A stretch of DNA of 64,000 bases, taken from Streptomyces sp. WAC08241 (GTDB lineage Bacteria; Actinomycetota; Actinomycetes; Streptomycetales; Streptomycetaceae). The stretch covers positions 4,962,501 through 5,026,500 of the forward strand of contig CP042279.1 in NCBI GenBank assembly GCA_007858575.1, given 5' to 3'. Below, piece after piece: positions 19,287 through 27,668 of this stretch. The notes under the pieces are model-generated. The model ran no database searches and was not told where the DNA came from. It saw only the letters and a program-made list of their open reading frames with translations. The translations under genes were made by a program, and so were the position numbers. Every line of letters starts with the position of its first letter. The first letter of the stretch is position 1.

Positions 19287-19976
19287 TCAGCGCTTCGCGA
19301 CGAAGACGTGCGCCGCGACCTCCGGGTCCAGCTCGGCGGCCTCGCCGCTGCTGCCCACCAGGACGCCGCCCGCCGACTCCGAGACGGACACCACGGAGCC
19401 GGGCTGCACGCCCGCGCGCCGCAGGGTGTACATCAACTGGGCGTCCGTCTGGATCGGCTCGCCGATCCGGCGCACGACCACGGTCTTGCTGCCGCTCGCG
19501 TCCAGGTCCGCGAGGGAGACCATCGAGTCGTCGAGGAAGGCCTCGGCCTCCGCCTTCTCGCCCAGCTCCTCCAGACCCGGGATCGGGTTCCCGTACGGCG
19601 ACTCCGTCGGGCGGCGCAGCAGCTCCAGGACCCGCCGCTCCACGGCCTCGCTCATCACGTGCTCCCAGCGACAGGCCTCGGCGTGCACCTGCTCCCACTC
19701 CAGGCCGATCACGTCGACGAGCAGACACTCCGCGAGGCGGTGCTTGCGCATCACGCGGGTGGCGAGGCGGCGGCCCTCGTCGGTGAGCTCCAGATGGCGG
19801 TCGCTCGCCACGGCCACCAGGCCGTCGCGCTCCATCCTGGCCACCGTCTGGCTCACCGTCGGCCCGCTCTGGTCGAGCCGCTCGGCGATCCGGGCGCGCA
19901 TGGGGACCACGCCTTCCTCCTCGAGCTCGAGGATGGTGCGGAGATACATCTCCGTGGTGTCGATCAGTCCGGACAT
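19287..19976 (-). CDS. dmdR1: DtxR/IdeR-family iron-dependent regulator (DmdR1)
   Basis: Intact 229 residues starting MSGLIDTTEMYLRTILELEE. Winged helix (PMRARIAERLDQSGPTVSQT), metal and dimer domain (RKHRLAECLLVDVIGLEWEQ, EACRWEHVMSEAVERRVLEL) with the His/Cys/Glu ligands of the family, and a C-terminal FeoA/SH3-like domain (GVQPGSVVSVSESAGGVL). Matches DmdR1, which with Fe(II) represses siderophore and iron-uptake genes in Streptomyces. Clean frame over its full length, unlike most neighbours. An open frame covers almost the whole gene on the opposite strand (see Adm entry). Confidence 0.92.
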   Translation of the reverse strand: MSGLIDTTEMYLRTILELEEEGVVPMRARIAERLDQSGPTVSQTVARMERDGLVAVASDRHLELTDEGRRLATRVMRKHRLAECLLVDVIGLEWEQVHAEACRWEHVMSEAVERRVLELLRRPTESPYGNPIPGLEELGEKAEAEAFLDDSMVSLADLDASGSKTVVVRRIGEPIQTDAQLMYTLRRAGVQPGSVVSVSESAGGVLVGSSGEAAELDPEVAAHVFVAKR

Positions 19977-20021
19977 ACGTGCCCCTCGATGAGTCGTGCG
20001 CTGGCCCTGCACCAATTCTGA
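19308..20021 (+). CDS. Antisense ORF over dmdR1 (Adm-like), uncertain
   Basis: A 237-codon open frame antiparallel to dmdR1. In S. coelicolor a protein, Adm, was reported from the strand opposite dmdR1 and linked to antibiotic control, so the frame is listed. Against it: antisense frames in high-GC genes are often open by codon bias alone, and the translation (His/Arg/Leu-rich) shows no domain. Confidence 0.25.
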   Translation: MRRDLRVQLGGLAAAAHQDAARRLRDGHHGAGLHARAPQGVHQLGVRLDRLADPAHDHGLAAARVQVREGDHRVVEEGLGLRLLAQLLQTRDRVPVRRLRRAAQQLQDPPLHGLAHHVLPATGLGVHLLPLQADHVDEQTLREAVLAHHAGGEAAALVGELQMAVARHGHQAVALHPGHRLAHRRPALVEPLGDPGAHGDHAFLLELEDGAEIHLRGVDQSGHTCPSMSRALALHQF

Positions 20022-20063
20022 CGCATCGGACCGACAACCGGGCCTCGCCCGGGTGCGGCGGTA

Positions 20064-20087
20064 TTGACAGAGCAATGGTCCAGACCG
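20064..20087 (+). promoter_or_regulatory. Promoter with DasR (dre)-like site before the SIS gene
   Basis: A -35-like TTGACA (20064-20069) is followed by TGGTCCAGACCG (20076-20087), which matches the dre core TGGTCTAGACCA at 10 of 12 positions. The site is 40 bp before the SIS start and would block the promoter when bound. DasR controls N-acetylglucosamine and chitin genes, which fits a SIS sugar-phosphate protein. Confidence 0.5.
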
Positions 20088-20126
20088 CACCGTGAGCGGC
20101 GACCACGACGAGAAGGAGTCGCCGCG

Positions 20127-20879
20127 ATGGGCGAGAGCAAGCTGGCCGGACAGTTCTTCGACGCCGCGATCGGCCTGCTCCAGGAGGTGCGCGACGGGGA
20201 CTCCGCCGAGATCGCGGCCGCCGGCGAGGCGATCGCCGAGGCCGTCGCGAACGGCAACCGGCTCTTCGCCTTCGGCGCGGGCCACTCCTCCCTCGCCGCG
20301 CAGGACGTCGTCTACCGGGCCGGCGGCCTGGCCCTCATGAACCTGCTCGCCGTCCCCGGCGTCGTCGGCGTCGACGTCATGCCGGCCACGCTCGGCTCCG
20401 CCCTGGAGCGGGTCGACGGCCTCGCGGGCGCGGTCCTGGACTCCTCCCCGCCAAGGCCGGGGACGTCCTGATCATCATCTCCCTCTCCGGGCGCAACGCC
20501 CCGCCCGTCGAGATGGCCATGAACGCCCGCGCGCTCGGCCTCACCGTCATCGGGGTCACCTCGGTGGCGTACGCGACGGAGACGAAGTCCCGGCACGTCT
20601 CGGGACGTACCTCAAGGACCACTGCGACGTCGTCCTCGACTCCCGGATCGCCGTCGGGGACGCGGAGCTGACGCACGAGGGCATCGAGGCCCCTTCGCGC
20701 CCGCGTCCACCGTCGTCACCAGCGCCCTCATGCAGGCTACGCTCGCCGCCGCCGCCGAGGAGCTCGTCCGGCGCGGCATCGAGCCGCCGCTGCTGCGCTC
20801 GGGGAACGTGGACGGCGGGCACGAGTGGAACGGACGCGTGATGACGGAGTACGGGGACCGGATCTTCTACCGGCGGTGA
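20127..20879 (+). CDS. SIS-domain sugar-phosphate protein (UPF0309-like)
   Basis: About 250 residues. ATG 20127 has AAGGAG eight bases upstream. SIS fold signatures: GNRLFAFGAGHSSLAAQDVV near residue 50, then GDVLIIISLSGRNAPPVEMA and LGLTVIGVTSVAYATETKSR; C-terminal LRSGNVDGGHEWNGRVMTEY. Members bind or isomerise amino-sugar phosphates. Frame breaks near 20448, 20603 and 20692, each a missing base in a C or G run. The dre-like site upstream suggests control by N-acetylglucosamine availability. Divergent from dmdR1. Confidence 0.85.
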
Positions 20880-21854
20880 CGGGGCGGAACGGTCCGGGGC
20901 GGTGACCCGTGCGGGCGGTGACCGGGCGTCCCCGCCCCGCCGCAGCCGGGCCGCCCCCCAGCGCAGGTCCAGCAGCTCCGTCACGCGGGTGAAGCTGTCG
21001 GTGCCGTGGCCCCGGTCCACGGCGCGGCGGGTCAGGACCGCGGCGGCGCGCATGACGCTCGCGTCGAGGCCGTGGGCCTCGGCGGCGTGCACGACGTGCT
21101 CCATGGTCGACAGACCCGAGGTGAGCGGGTTGATCGTGCCCGGGTACGTCCGCTCGTCCACGTCCCCCGCCCACTCCTCGAACAGCGGCGGCTGGATCGT
21201 CGCGATGCCCGCCGCGAACGGCGCGAACTCCCGGGCCGTGATCCCTCCGCCCGGGCGAGCGCGAGGGCGTGGACGTACCCCGTCATCGACGTCCAGAAGA
21301 GGTCGAGCAGCGCGACGTCGTACGCGGCGGCCCGGCCGATGTCCTCGCCCAGGTGGGTGTGGGAGCCGCCCAGCGCGTCGAGCACCGGCCGGTGCTCGCC
21401 GTAGAGCGGCTCGGGACCGGCGTACAGGAAGACGCCCCCGGGCGATCCGATGGTCGGGGCCGGGGTCATGATGGCGCCGTCCAGGTAGCCGACGCCGTGC
21501 TCCGCCGCCCAGCGGCCGGTGTCGCGCGACCGCTCCGGGACGTCGGCGCTCAGGTTCGCCACCGTCCGCCCCTTGAGCGCGTCCGTGACGGCCGGCCGGC
21601 GCAGTACGGAGTCGGTGGCGTCGTAGTTGACCAGGCAGATCACCGTCAGGGGGCTCGCGGCGACCGCCTCCTCGGCGCTCGCGGCCACGAGCGCGCCCCG
21701 CGCGGCGAGGTCCCCTCCCGGCCCGGGGTCCTGTTCCACACGGTGGTCCGCACCCCGGCGTCCAGGAACGCGCCGGTTAGCGCGCGGCCCATCGGACCGA
21801 GGCCGAGGACCGTGACGGCGGGGCGGGAGGGGTGCTGCTCGGGGAAGAAGACAT
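20867..21854 (-). CDS. NAD(P)-dependent oxidoreductase, imine-reductase-like
   Basis: About 300 residues of the beta-hydroxyacid-dehydrogenase/imine reductase group. Rossmann start VTVLGLGPMGRALTGAFLDA (GxGxxG), TVWNRTPGR for NADP, VANLSADVPERSRDTGRWAA, the IRED-type block LDGAIMTPAPTIGSPGGVFL, and helices NPLTSGLSTMEHVVHAAEAH. ATG 21854 (MSSSPSSTPP) has AAAGGAA upstream. Frame breaks near 21820, 21715, 21250 and about 20940; because of the last, the true stop is uncertain and 20867 (TAG) is my best guess, overlapping the convergent SIS gene by 13 bp. Reduces C=N or C=O of an unknown substrate; divergent HxlR gene probably regulates it. Confidence 0.7.
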
Positions 21855-21923
21855 GGCTGTGGTTCCTTTGTCATGAATGTCATCGGTGAACACGCGGGTG
21901 ACCGAGCGAGGAGAGGGGCGCGC

Positions 21924-22274
21924 ATGGCGAGCCGCCGGTCCGAGGACACGGACGTCTGCGGCGTGACCGCCGCGATCTCCGTGATCGACGGCAAGTGGAA
22001 GACGTCGCTGCTGTGGTTGCTGGAGTCCGGACCGCACCGGCCCGGCGAACTGCGCCGCAAGCTTCCCGGGCTCAGCGAGAAGGTGCTGTCCCAGGCGCTG
22101 CGGGAGATGGCGGAGGACGGTCTCGTGCACCGCGAGGCGCACGACGTCCTGCCGCCGAAGACGGTCTACTCGCTGACGGACTCCGGACGCGAACTGTCCG
22201 AACTGCTCGGCCCCTTGTCGGACTGGGGCCACCGGCGTCTGGACCGGCTCACGGAAGCGCGGACCGCTTCCTGA
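21924..22274 (+). CDS. HxlR-family transcriptional regulator
   Basis: Intact, 116 residues from MASRRSEDTDVCGVTAAISV. The conserved N-terminal cysteine (DVCGVT) and winged helix (GKWKTSLLWLLESGPHRPGE, LPGLSEKVLSQALREMAEDG) define the family, which often senses electrophiles or aldehydes through that cysteine. ATG 21924 has a GAGGAGAGG site; an ATG at 21873 would add 17 residues. Divergent from the imine-reductase-like gene, the likely target. Confidence 0.85.
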   Translation: MASRRSEDTDVCGVTAAISVIDGKWKTSLLWLLESGPHRPGELRRKLPGLSEKVLSQALREMAEDGLVHREAHDVLPPKTVYSLTDSGRELSELLGPLSDWGHRRLDRLTEARTAS

Positions 22275-22341
22275 GGCCCTGCTCGCTCTTTCCGCGTCCG
22301 GGCCCGCCACCAGGTTCTCCCGGGCGGCGGGCACCGGCAAG

Positions 22342-22361
22342 CACCCACAAAAAAGTGGGTG
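22342..22361. terminator. Bidirectional hairpin between convergent regulators
   Basis: CACCCAC and GTGGGTG flank an AAAAAA loop between the HxlR gene (+) and the MarR-like gene (-). A 7-bp stem with an A-only loop is unusual in this GC-rich setting; a shared terminator is the natural reading. Confidence 0.5.
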
Positions 22362-22382
22362 TACGGGGAGGGTGACGTCCCG

Positions 22383-23119
22383 TCAGGCGCCGGCCTCCCG
22401 GTCCGGGTCCGCCTTCGTGGAGAGGACCTCGCGGGCCTGCTCGGCGGCGCGGGCGAGGTTCTCGGCGACGAAGTCGAGGAAGCGGGCGACGTTCTCCAGG
22501 CGGGCGCCGGCCGGGGTGCCGGGGCCGAGGACGCCGACGCCCTGCCGGGCGAGTTCGCCCTGGTCGACGAGGACCGGACGCTGGCGATCATCGACTGGTA
22601 CCAGACGTCGGCGTCGACGACGTACCGCTCGCGGCGGCGTTCGTCGCGCTCCCTGCGGATGAGGGTCTGGCTCTCCAGAACGCGATCGACTTGGAGACGG
22701 TCGCCGGGCTGACCTGGAGGCGCTGGGCGAGCTCGGACGCCGTCAGGCTGCCGGCGTCGGTCAGGAGCAGCGCGACCATCACCCGGGACATCATCTTGGG
22801 CAGGCCCGACTGCATCATGACGGTGGTGAACAGCTCTCGTACGCCCGCACGGCCTCGGGGTCGCGCCCGTGCGGCTGGGGGCCGGCTCGGCGGCGCCCCG
22901 GGGCGGCGCGGCGGGCCTGCGCCGGTGGGCGCGCTGCTCCGTGGCGCGGTGCGCGAGGTCCGCGCGGTACTCGGCGGGGCCGCCGTTGCGCATCACCTCG
23001 CGCGTGATGGTCGAGGTCGGGCGGTCCAGGCCCCTGGCGATCTCCGCGTAGGCGAGGCCTTCGGCCAGCCCCAGCGCGATCTGCTGACGGTCCTGCTGAG
23101 TGAGCCTGCCTCCCGGCAT
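22383..23119 (-). CDS. GbsR/MarR-like regulator with extra N-terminal HTH
   Basis: About 245 residues. It begins MPGGRLTQQDRQQIALGLAE (ATG 23119, AGGAGG five bases upstream), a Hin/IS30-like helix-turn-helix (YAEIARGLDRPTSTITREVM), then a disordered linker and a second winged helix (MVALLLTDAGSLTASELAQR, LQVSPATVSKSIAFLESQTL, RRERDERRRERYVVDADVWY). C-terminus RLENVARFLDFVAENLARAA. Frame breaks near 22840, 22685 and 22580. Two DNA-binding domains in one protein fit the multiple GCAAC half-sites in the adjacent promoter. Probably represses the divergent DUF4097-ABC operon. Confidence 0.7.
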
Positions 23120-23195
23120 CACGGCCTCCTTCGTTCCCTGAGGCCCCCAGCATAGCGTTCACCTTCATCTCATTGCAATGCATGCACTGCCTGAC

Positions 23196-23295
23196 GTTGC
23201 GTTAAATCCATCTCCAGTGCAACGATTTAGCTTGGTTGAGCTGGGGTGATGCACTTTCCCCGCAACTAGCTTGTTGCCACATCCTCGAACGCAAC
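23196..23295. promoter_or_regulatory. Cluster of five GTTGC/GCAAC half-sites
   Basis: In an AT-richer gap between divergent genes, GTTGC at 23196 and 23273 and GCAAC at 23219, 23262 and 23291 recur. Two are a tight dyad (GCAAC-TAGCTT-GTTGC, 23262-23277); another dyad TAAATC/GATTTA (23203-23208, 23223-23228) overlaps. Likely operators of the MarR-like regulator controlling both directions. Confidence 0.5.
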
Positions 23296-23360
23296 GTAGC
23301 TTTTCCTACATCGGAAACGACGGAAGCGCCGGAGACGGCGCGGATCGAGGAGCACCCGCC

Positions 23361-24021
23361 ATGCAGACCTTCGCCACCCCCGCCCCGATCACCACTGCCT
23401 TCGGCGTCCCCGCCGGACGGATCCAGGTCATCGCCGCCGACCGCGACGACACCGTGGTCGAGGTCCTCCCCGCGAACCCCGCCAAGAGCCGCGACGTCAA
23501 GGCCGCGGAGCAGACCGCGGTCGCGTACGCCGACGGCGTCCTGCGGATCGAAGTCCCCGCCAAGAAGGGGAACTTCGGCCCTCCGGATCCGTCGAGGTGA
23601 CGGTCCGGTGCCCACCGGCTCCCGCGTCGAGGCGAAGGCGGGCGCCACCGAGTTCCGGGCCGTGGGCCGCCTCGGCGACGTCTCCTTCGACGGCGCGTAC
23701 CGGCGGATCAAGATCGACGAGGCCGTCGCCGTCCACCTCACCGCCGTCGACGGCGACGTCGAGGTCGGCCGGCTGAACGGCCCCGCCGAGATCAGCACCA
23801 CGCGGGGCTCGATCCGGATCGCCGAGGCCGTACGGGGCGAGGTCGTCCTCCGCACCCAGGACGGCGACATCGCGGTCGGCGCCGCCGCCGGGGTCTCCGC
23901 CTCCCTGGACGCGGGCACCACCCTCGGCCGCGTCGGCAACGAGCTGAAGAACGACGGCACCCCCGCGCTCGCCATCCGGGCGACCACCACCCGGGGCGAC
24001 ATCACCGCCCGCAGCCTCTGA
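23361..24021 (+). CDS. DUF4097-family beta-helix protein
   Basis: About 220 residues with the repetitive beta pattern of DUF4097/DUF4098 (HLTAVDGDVEVGRLNGPAEI, GSIRIAEAVRGEVVLRTQDG, TTTRGDITARSL). N-terminus MQTFATPAPITTAFGVPAGR, no signal peptide, so cytoplasmic. GAGGAG lies 9 bp before ATG 23361. Frame break near 23582. First gene of a three-gene operon with a drug-exporter-type ABC system; proteins of this type commonly sit there in Streptomyces but their job is unknown. Confidence 0.85.
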
Positions 24022-24063
24022 CCCCTCAGTCCCTTCCCGCGCCACTCCCGAAGGAGCATCACC

Positions 24064-25046
24064 ATGACCGACCTGGCCATCGCGGCGAACGGGCTGCGCA
24101 AGTCCTACGGGGACAAGGTCGTGCTCGACGGCGTCGACCTCGCCGTCCCCGAAGGAACGGTCTTCTCCCTGCTCGGCCCGAACGGCGCCGGCAAGACCAC
24201 CGCCGTCAAGATCCTCTCCACCCTCATCACCGCCGACGCCGGTGACCTGCGGGTCGGCGGCCACGACCTGGCCGCCGATCCGCAGGCGGTACGGGCCGCG
24301 ATCGGCGTCACCGGACAGTTCTCCGCCGTCGACGGCCTGATCACGGGCGAGGAGAACATGCTCCTGATGGCCGACCTGCACCACCTCCCCCGCGGGAGGG
24401 ACGCCGGGTCACCGCCGAACTCCTGGAGCGCTTCGACCTCGTCGAGGCGGCGAAGAAGCCCGCCGCCGGGTACTCCGGCGGCATGAAGCGCCGCCTGGAC
24501 ATCGCCATGACCCTCGTCGGCGCCCCGCGGATCATCTTCCTCGACGAGCCCACCACCGGCCTCGACCCCCGCTCGCGGCACACCATGTGGCAGATCGTCC
24601 GCGAACTGGTCGCCGGCGGCACCACCGTCTTCCTCACCACCCAGTACCTGGAGGAGGCCGACCAGCTCGCCGACCGCATCGCCGTCCTGCACGACGGCAG
24701 GATCGCCGCCGAGGGCACCGCCGAGGAGCTCAAGCGGCTGATCCCCGGCGGACACGTGCGGCTGCGCTTCTCCGACCCGGCCGCCTACCGGGCTGCCGTC
24801 GCGGAGCTGCGCGGAGCCACCACGGACGACGAGGGGCTCACGCTCCAGCTCCCCAGCGACGGCACCCAGCGCGACCTGCGCGCCGTCCTGGACCGGCTGG
24901 ACACGGCCGGCGTCGAGGCCGACGAACTGACCGTGCACACCCCCGACCTCGACGACGTCTTCTTCGCCCTCACCGGCACCGCCGACGTCCCCGCCCAGAA
25001 CGCCCACGCCAGCCGGCCCGCCCAGACCGAGGAGACCGTCCGATGA
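24064..25046 (+). CDS. Daunorubicin-resistance-type ABC ATPase
   Basis: About 328 residues, DrrA-like. Walker A LLGPNGAGKTTAVKILSTLI, Q-loop GVTGQFSAVDGLITGEENML, signature YSGGMKRRLDIAMTLVG, Walker B IIFLDEPTTGLDPRSRHTMW, H-loop TTQYLEEADQLADRIAVLHD, and the C-terminal regulatory region ending TVHTPDLDDVFFALTG typical of DrrA. AAGGAG precedes ATG 24064. One frame break near 24395. Overlaps the permease ATG (ATGA). Energises export of a hydrophobic compound, probably under control of the divergent MarR-like protein. Confidence 0.9.
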
Positions 25047-25829
25047 GCACCTTCGCCCTCGCCGTGCGCGACTCGTCCACGATGCTGCGCCGCAACCTCC
25101 TGCACGTCCGCCGCTACCCCTCCCTCACCCTGAACCTGCTGCTCACGCCGGTGATGCTCCTGCTGCTGTTCGTCTACGTCTTCGGCGACGCGATGAGCGC
25201 GGGCCTGGCCGGCGGCGGGGCCGCGACGCCTACATCGCCTACGTCGTCCCGGGCATCCTGCTCATGACCATCGGCTCCACCGTCGTCGGCGCCGCCGTGT
25301 CCGTGGCCATGGACAAGAACGAGGGGATCATCGCCCGCTTCCGCACCATGGCCATCCACCGCGGCTCCATCCTCGTCGGGCACGTGGTCGGCAGCGTGAT
25401 GCAGTCGCTCGCCAGCGTCCTCTCGTCGGCGCCGTCGGCCTCGCCATCGGCTTCCGCTCCACCGACGCCACCGTCCTGGAATGGCTGGCCGCCCTCGGCC
25501 TGATCGCGCTCTTCGCCCTCGCGCTCACCTGGATCGCGGTCGGGATGGGCATGGCCAGCCCCAACGCCGAGGGCGCCAGCAACAGCGCCACACCCCTGAT
25601 CCTGCTGCCCCTGATCTCCAGCGCCTTCGTGCCGCTGGACTCGATGCCCGGCTGGTTCCGGCCCGTCGCCGAGTACCAGCCCTTCACCCCGGCCATCGAG
25701 ACCCTGCGCGGCCTGCTGCTCGGCACCGAGATCGGTCACAACGGCTGGCTCGCCGTCGCCTGGTCCCTGGCCCTCACCGTGCTCGGCTACCGCTGGTCGA
25801 CGGCCGCGTTCCGGCGCGACCCGGAGTAG
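25043..25829 (+). CDS. Daunorubicin-resistance-type ABC-2 permease
   Basis: About 262 residues with six spans (LTLNLLLTPVMLLLLFVYVF, YVVPGILLMTIGSTVVGAAV, ALIALFALALTWIAVGMGMA, LILLPLISSAFVPLDSMPGW among them), the DrrB arrangement including the loop after the fifth span, QPFTPAIETLRGLLLG. Frame breaks near 25222 and 25430. Coupled to the ATPase. The pair forms a minimal exporter. Confidence 0.88.
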
Positions 25830-25878
25830 GACGTGACCCGTACGAGCGCGAACGCCCCCACGAAAGACGGGCCCCCGG

Positions 25879-27257
25879 TCAGTACGCCGCCGGGGCCCGT
25901 CCCCGTCTCCGCGCCCGTCTCCGACCCCGTCTCCGCGCCCGTCCCCCAGCGCCAGGAACGACGCCGCCCCCGTCGCCACCGACTCCGCGAAGACCACGTC
26001 CTCGCGCTCGAAGGCCGGGCGGCAGGCGGCCCGCAGGAAGGTGAGGACGCCGAGCGTCCGGCCCCGGGAGCGCAGCACCACGCACAGGGAGTGCGCCGCG
26101 TCGCCGGGCCACTGGTGGGCCTCCGCCCACACCCCGGCGGTACGGCCCGCGCTCGCCCGGACCGGGCCCACCCGGTCCCAGGCCTGGAGCGCCGGGTGCC
26201 TCGGCCCGTACCGCAGCGGGATGCCGCCGCCCACGGGCGGGGAGGACGGGCCGGGCACGGCCGCCGGGACGGCCAGGGCGCGCGTCAGGCGCCGGTCGCC
26301 CGCCACCCGGTCCACCAGGGCGTGGTCCGCGAACCCGGCCAGGGCGAACTCCAGGAGGACCGTCGCCGCCTCCGCCGGGTCCTCGCACTCGGCCGCCGCC
26401 GCGCCCGCCCGGTGCAGTTGGCTCCACCGGAACCGCAGCCGGTCCGCCTCCCGCGCCGCGAGCCGCTCCTCGGTCACGTCCTGGAAGAGCCAGGCGACGC
26501 CCAGCGGGACCGCCGCCTCCGTCATGGGGGACGCGAGCCGCAGGAAACCGCTGCGCCAGCACCGGCGCCGCTCCCCCGAGGGCGTCCGCAGCGTCACCCA
26601 CACCTCGGCGGGGGCGGGCGGGGTGCCCTCCGCCAGGATCGTGCTGGAAGGCGGCCTCCAGCTCCTCGACGCCGTGCACGACGACGTCGCCGAGGGGGCG
26701 CCCGAGCAGGGCGGTGCGCCCGGCGCCGAAGGACCGGGCCGCGTGGGCGTTGACCATGGCGGGGCGCAGGTCGGCGTCGACCAGGACGACGCCCCAGGAG
26801 GCGTCGTCGAACAGGGCCTCGCTGAGGGCGACCGACCGCTCCAGGTCGAGCTGGACGTGGACCTCGCTGAACGCGCAGTACACCCCGGCCGGCGCGCCGT
26901 CCGCGCCGCGCACCCCGGCCGCCTGGCTGCGCACGAGCACCCGCCCGCCGTCCTTGCGGAGGAGCACGAACTCGTGGACCTGCCGGCCGGGTCCCTTCAT
27001 GGCCCCCATCAGGCGCCCCAGGGTCTCTCGGCGTCCGCGCTCCGCGCCGCCCACCCCTCGAACCCGCGCCGCCCCACGGCCTCCCCGGCGGACCAGCCGA
27101 GGATCCGCTCGGCCTCCCGGTTCCAGTGCGTGACCGTCCCGTCGGCGTCGAAGGCACAGAGCGCCGCGTCCATCCCGTCGAGCAGCGCGGCCAGCAGATC
27201 GGCCCCCGCCCCGGGAACGGAAGCGGTCTCACTCGTGGACTCCGCGAAAGCACTCAC
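25879..27257 (-). CDS. PAS-PAS-GAF sensor protein without obvious output domain
   Basis: About 455 residues. Start GTG 27257 (MSAFAESTSETASVPGAGAD). PAS 1: LLDGMDAALCAFDADGTVTH, WNREAERILGWSAGEAVGRR; PAS 2: SEALFDDASWGVVLVDADLR, VNAHAARSFGAGRTALLGRP; then a GAF-like domain: ADHALVDRVAGDRRLTRALA, SLCVVLRSRGRTLGVLTFLR. It ends in a Gly/Asp/Arg repeat (GDGRGDGVGDGRGDG) whose exact stop is uncertain because of a G run near 25950; breaks also near 26640 and 27020. No PP2C, kinase or GGDEF domain follows, unlike the RsbU-type proteins it resembles. Confidence 0.7.
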
Positions 27258-27388
27258 CCGACACCCCCATGCTGTGAACCATTCAACTGGAACGTGACGC
27301 AGGGCACACCACCTTCGCCGACATTGTTTCCTGCCGGAAACGAACGGGGCCGGGAGTTCGAGCCCCTTCGACGGCGCGAATAAATCCC

Positions 27389-27417
27389 TTGAAGGGGATC
27401 GGGGCGGTGCTTAGGTG
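27389..27417 (+). promoter_or_regulatory. Candidate promoter of the structured RNA
   Basis: TTGAAG (27389-27394) and TAGGTG (27412-27417) are 17 bp apart, close to the vegetative -35/-10 pattern. A start near 27424 would give a 25-nt leader before the small ORF. The last base of the -10 is not the consensus T. Confidence 0.4.
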
Positions 27418-27448
27418 GGGGTACACGCGAAAGGAGGTGATCCGAAAA

Positions 27449-27487
27449 ATGGTTTCTTTTCGGACTCGTGAGGTGACTGCGGGCTAA
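27449..27487 (+). CDS. 12-residue ORF with a perfect Shine-Dalgarno
   Basis: ATG 27449 to TAA, peptide MVSFRTREVTAG. GAAAGGAGGTGATCC (27429-27443) precedes it; the GGAGG core is 11 nt from the ATG. The ATG occupies the 8-nt loop of an 8-bp hairpin that starts inside that ribosome site, and the last codons form the 5' side of the long stem of the RNA. Translation would therefore melt both structures. Leader peptide or dual-function RNA are both possible. Confidence 0.5.
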   Translation: MVSFRTREVTAG

Positions 27488-27643
27488 GGCCTGCCGTCGC
27501 ACTCTGTGCACCTCGGCAGGCCAGTCTGCCGAAGACCAACGCAGTCACCCGACCCGTGAGCCGCCGGTAAGTCCGGCCGGCTCCCGTTCGACCCAGGCGC
27601 CTGGGCGGACGGGACCAAGGCTCACGGGTCGTCTGCGTGTGCG

Positions 27644-27668
27644 GGCCCCCGTGGAGTCTCCGGGGGCC
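27644..27668. terminator. Shared bidirectional terminator
   Basis: GGCCCCCG and CGGGGGCC flank a 9-nt loop. On the minus strand it begins right after the pdxH TAA; on the plus strand it closes the structured RNA. Confidence 0.75.

Noticed and set aside
23120..23360. tRNA or IS terminal repeat suggested by the AT-rich patch
   Set aside because: No cloverleaf, no transposase and no target duplication; the patch is explained as a divergent promoter with operator half-sites.
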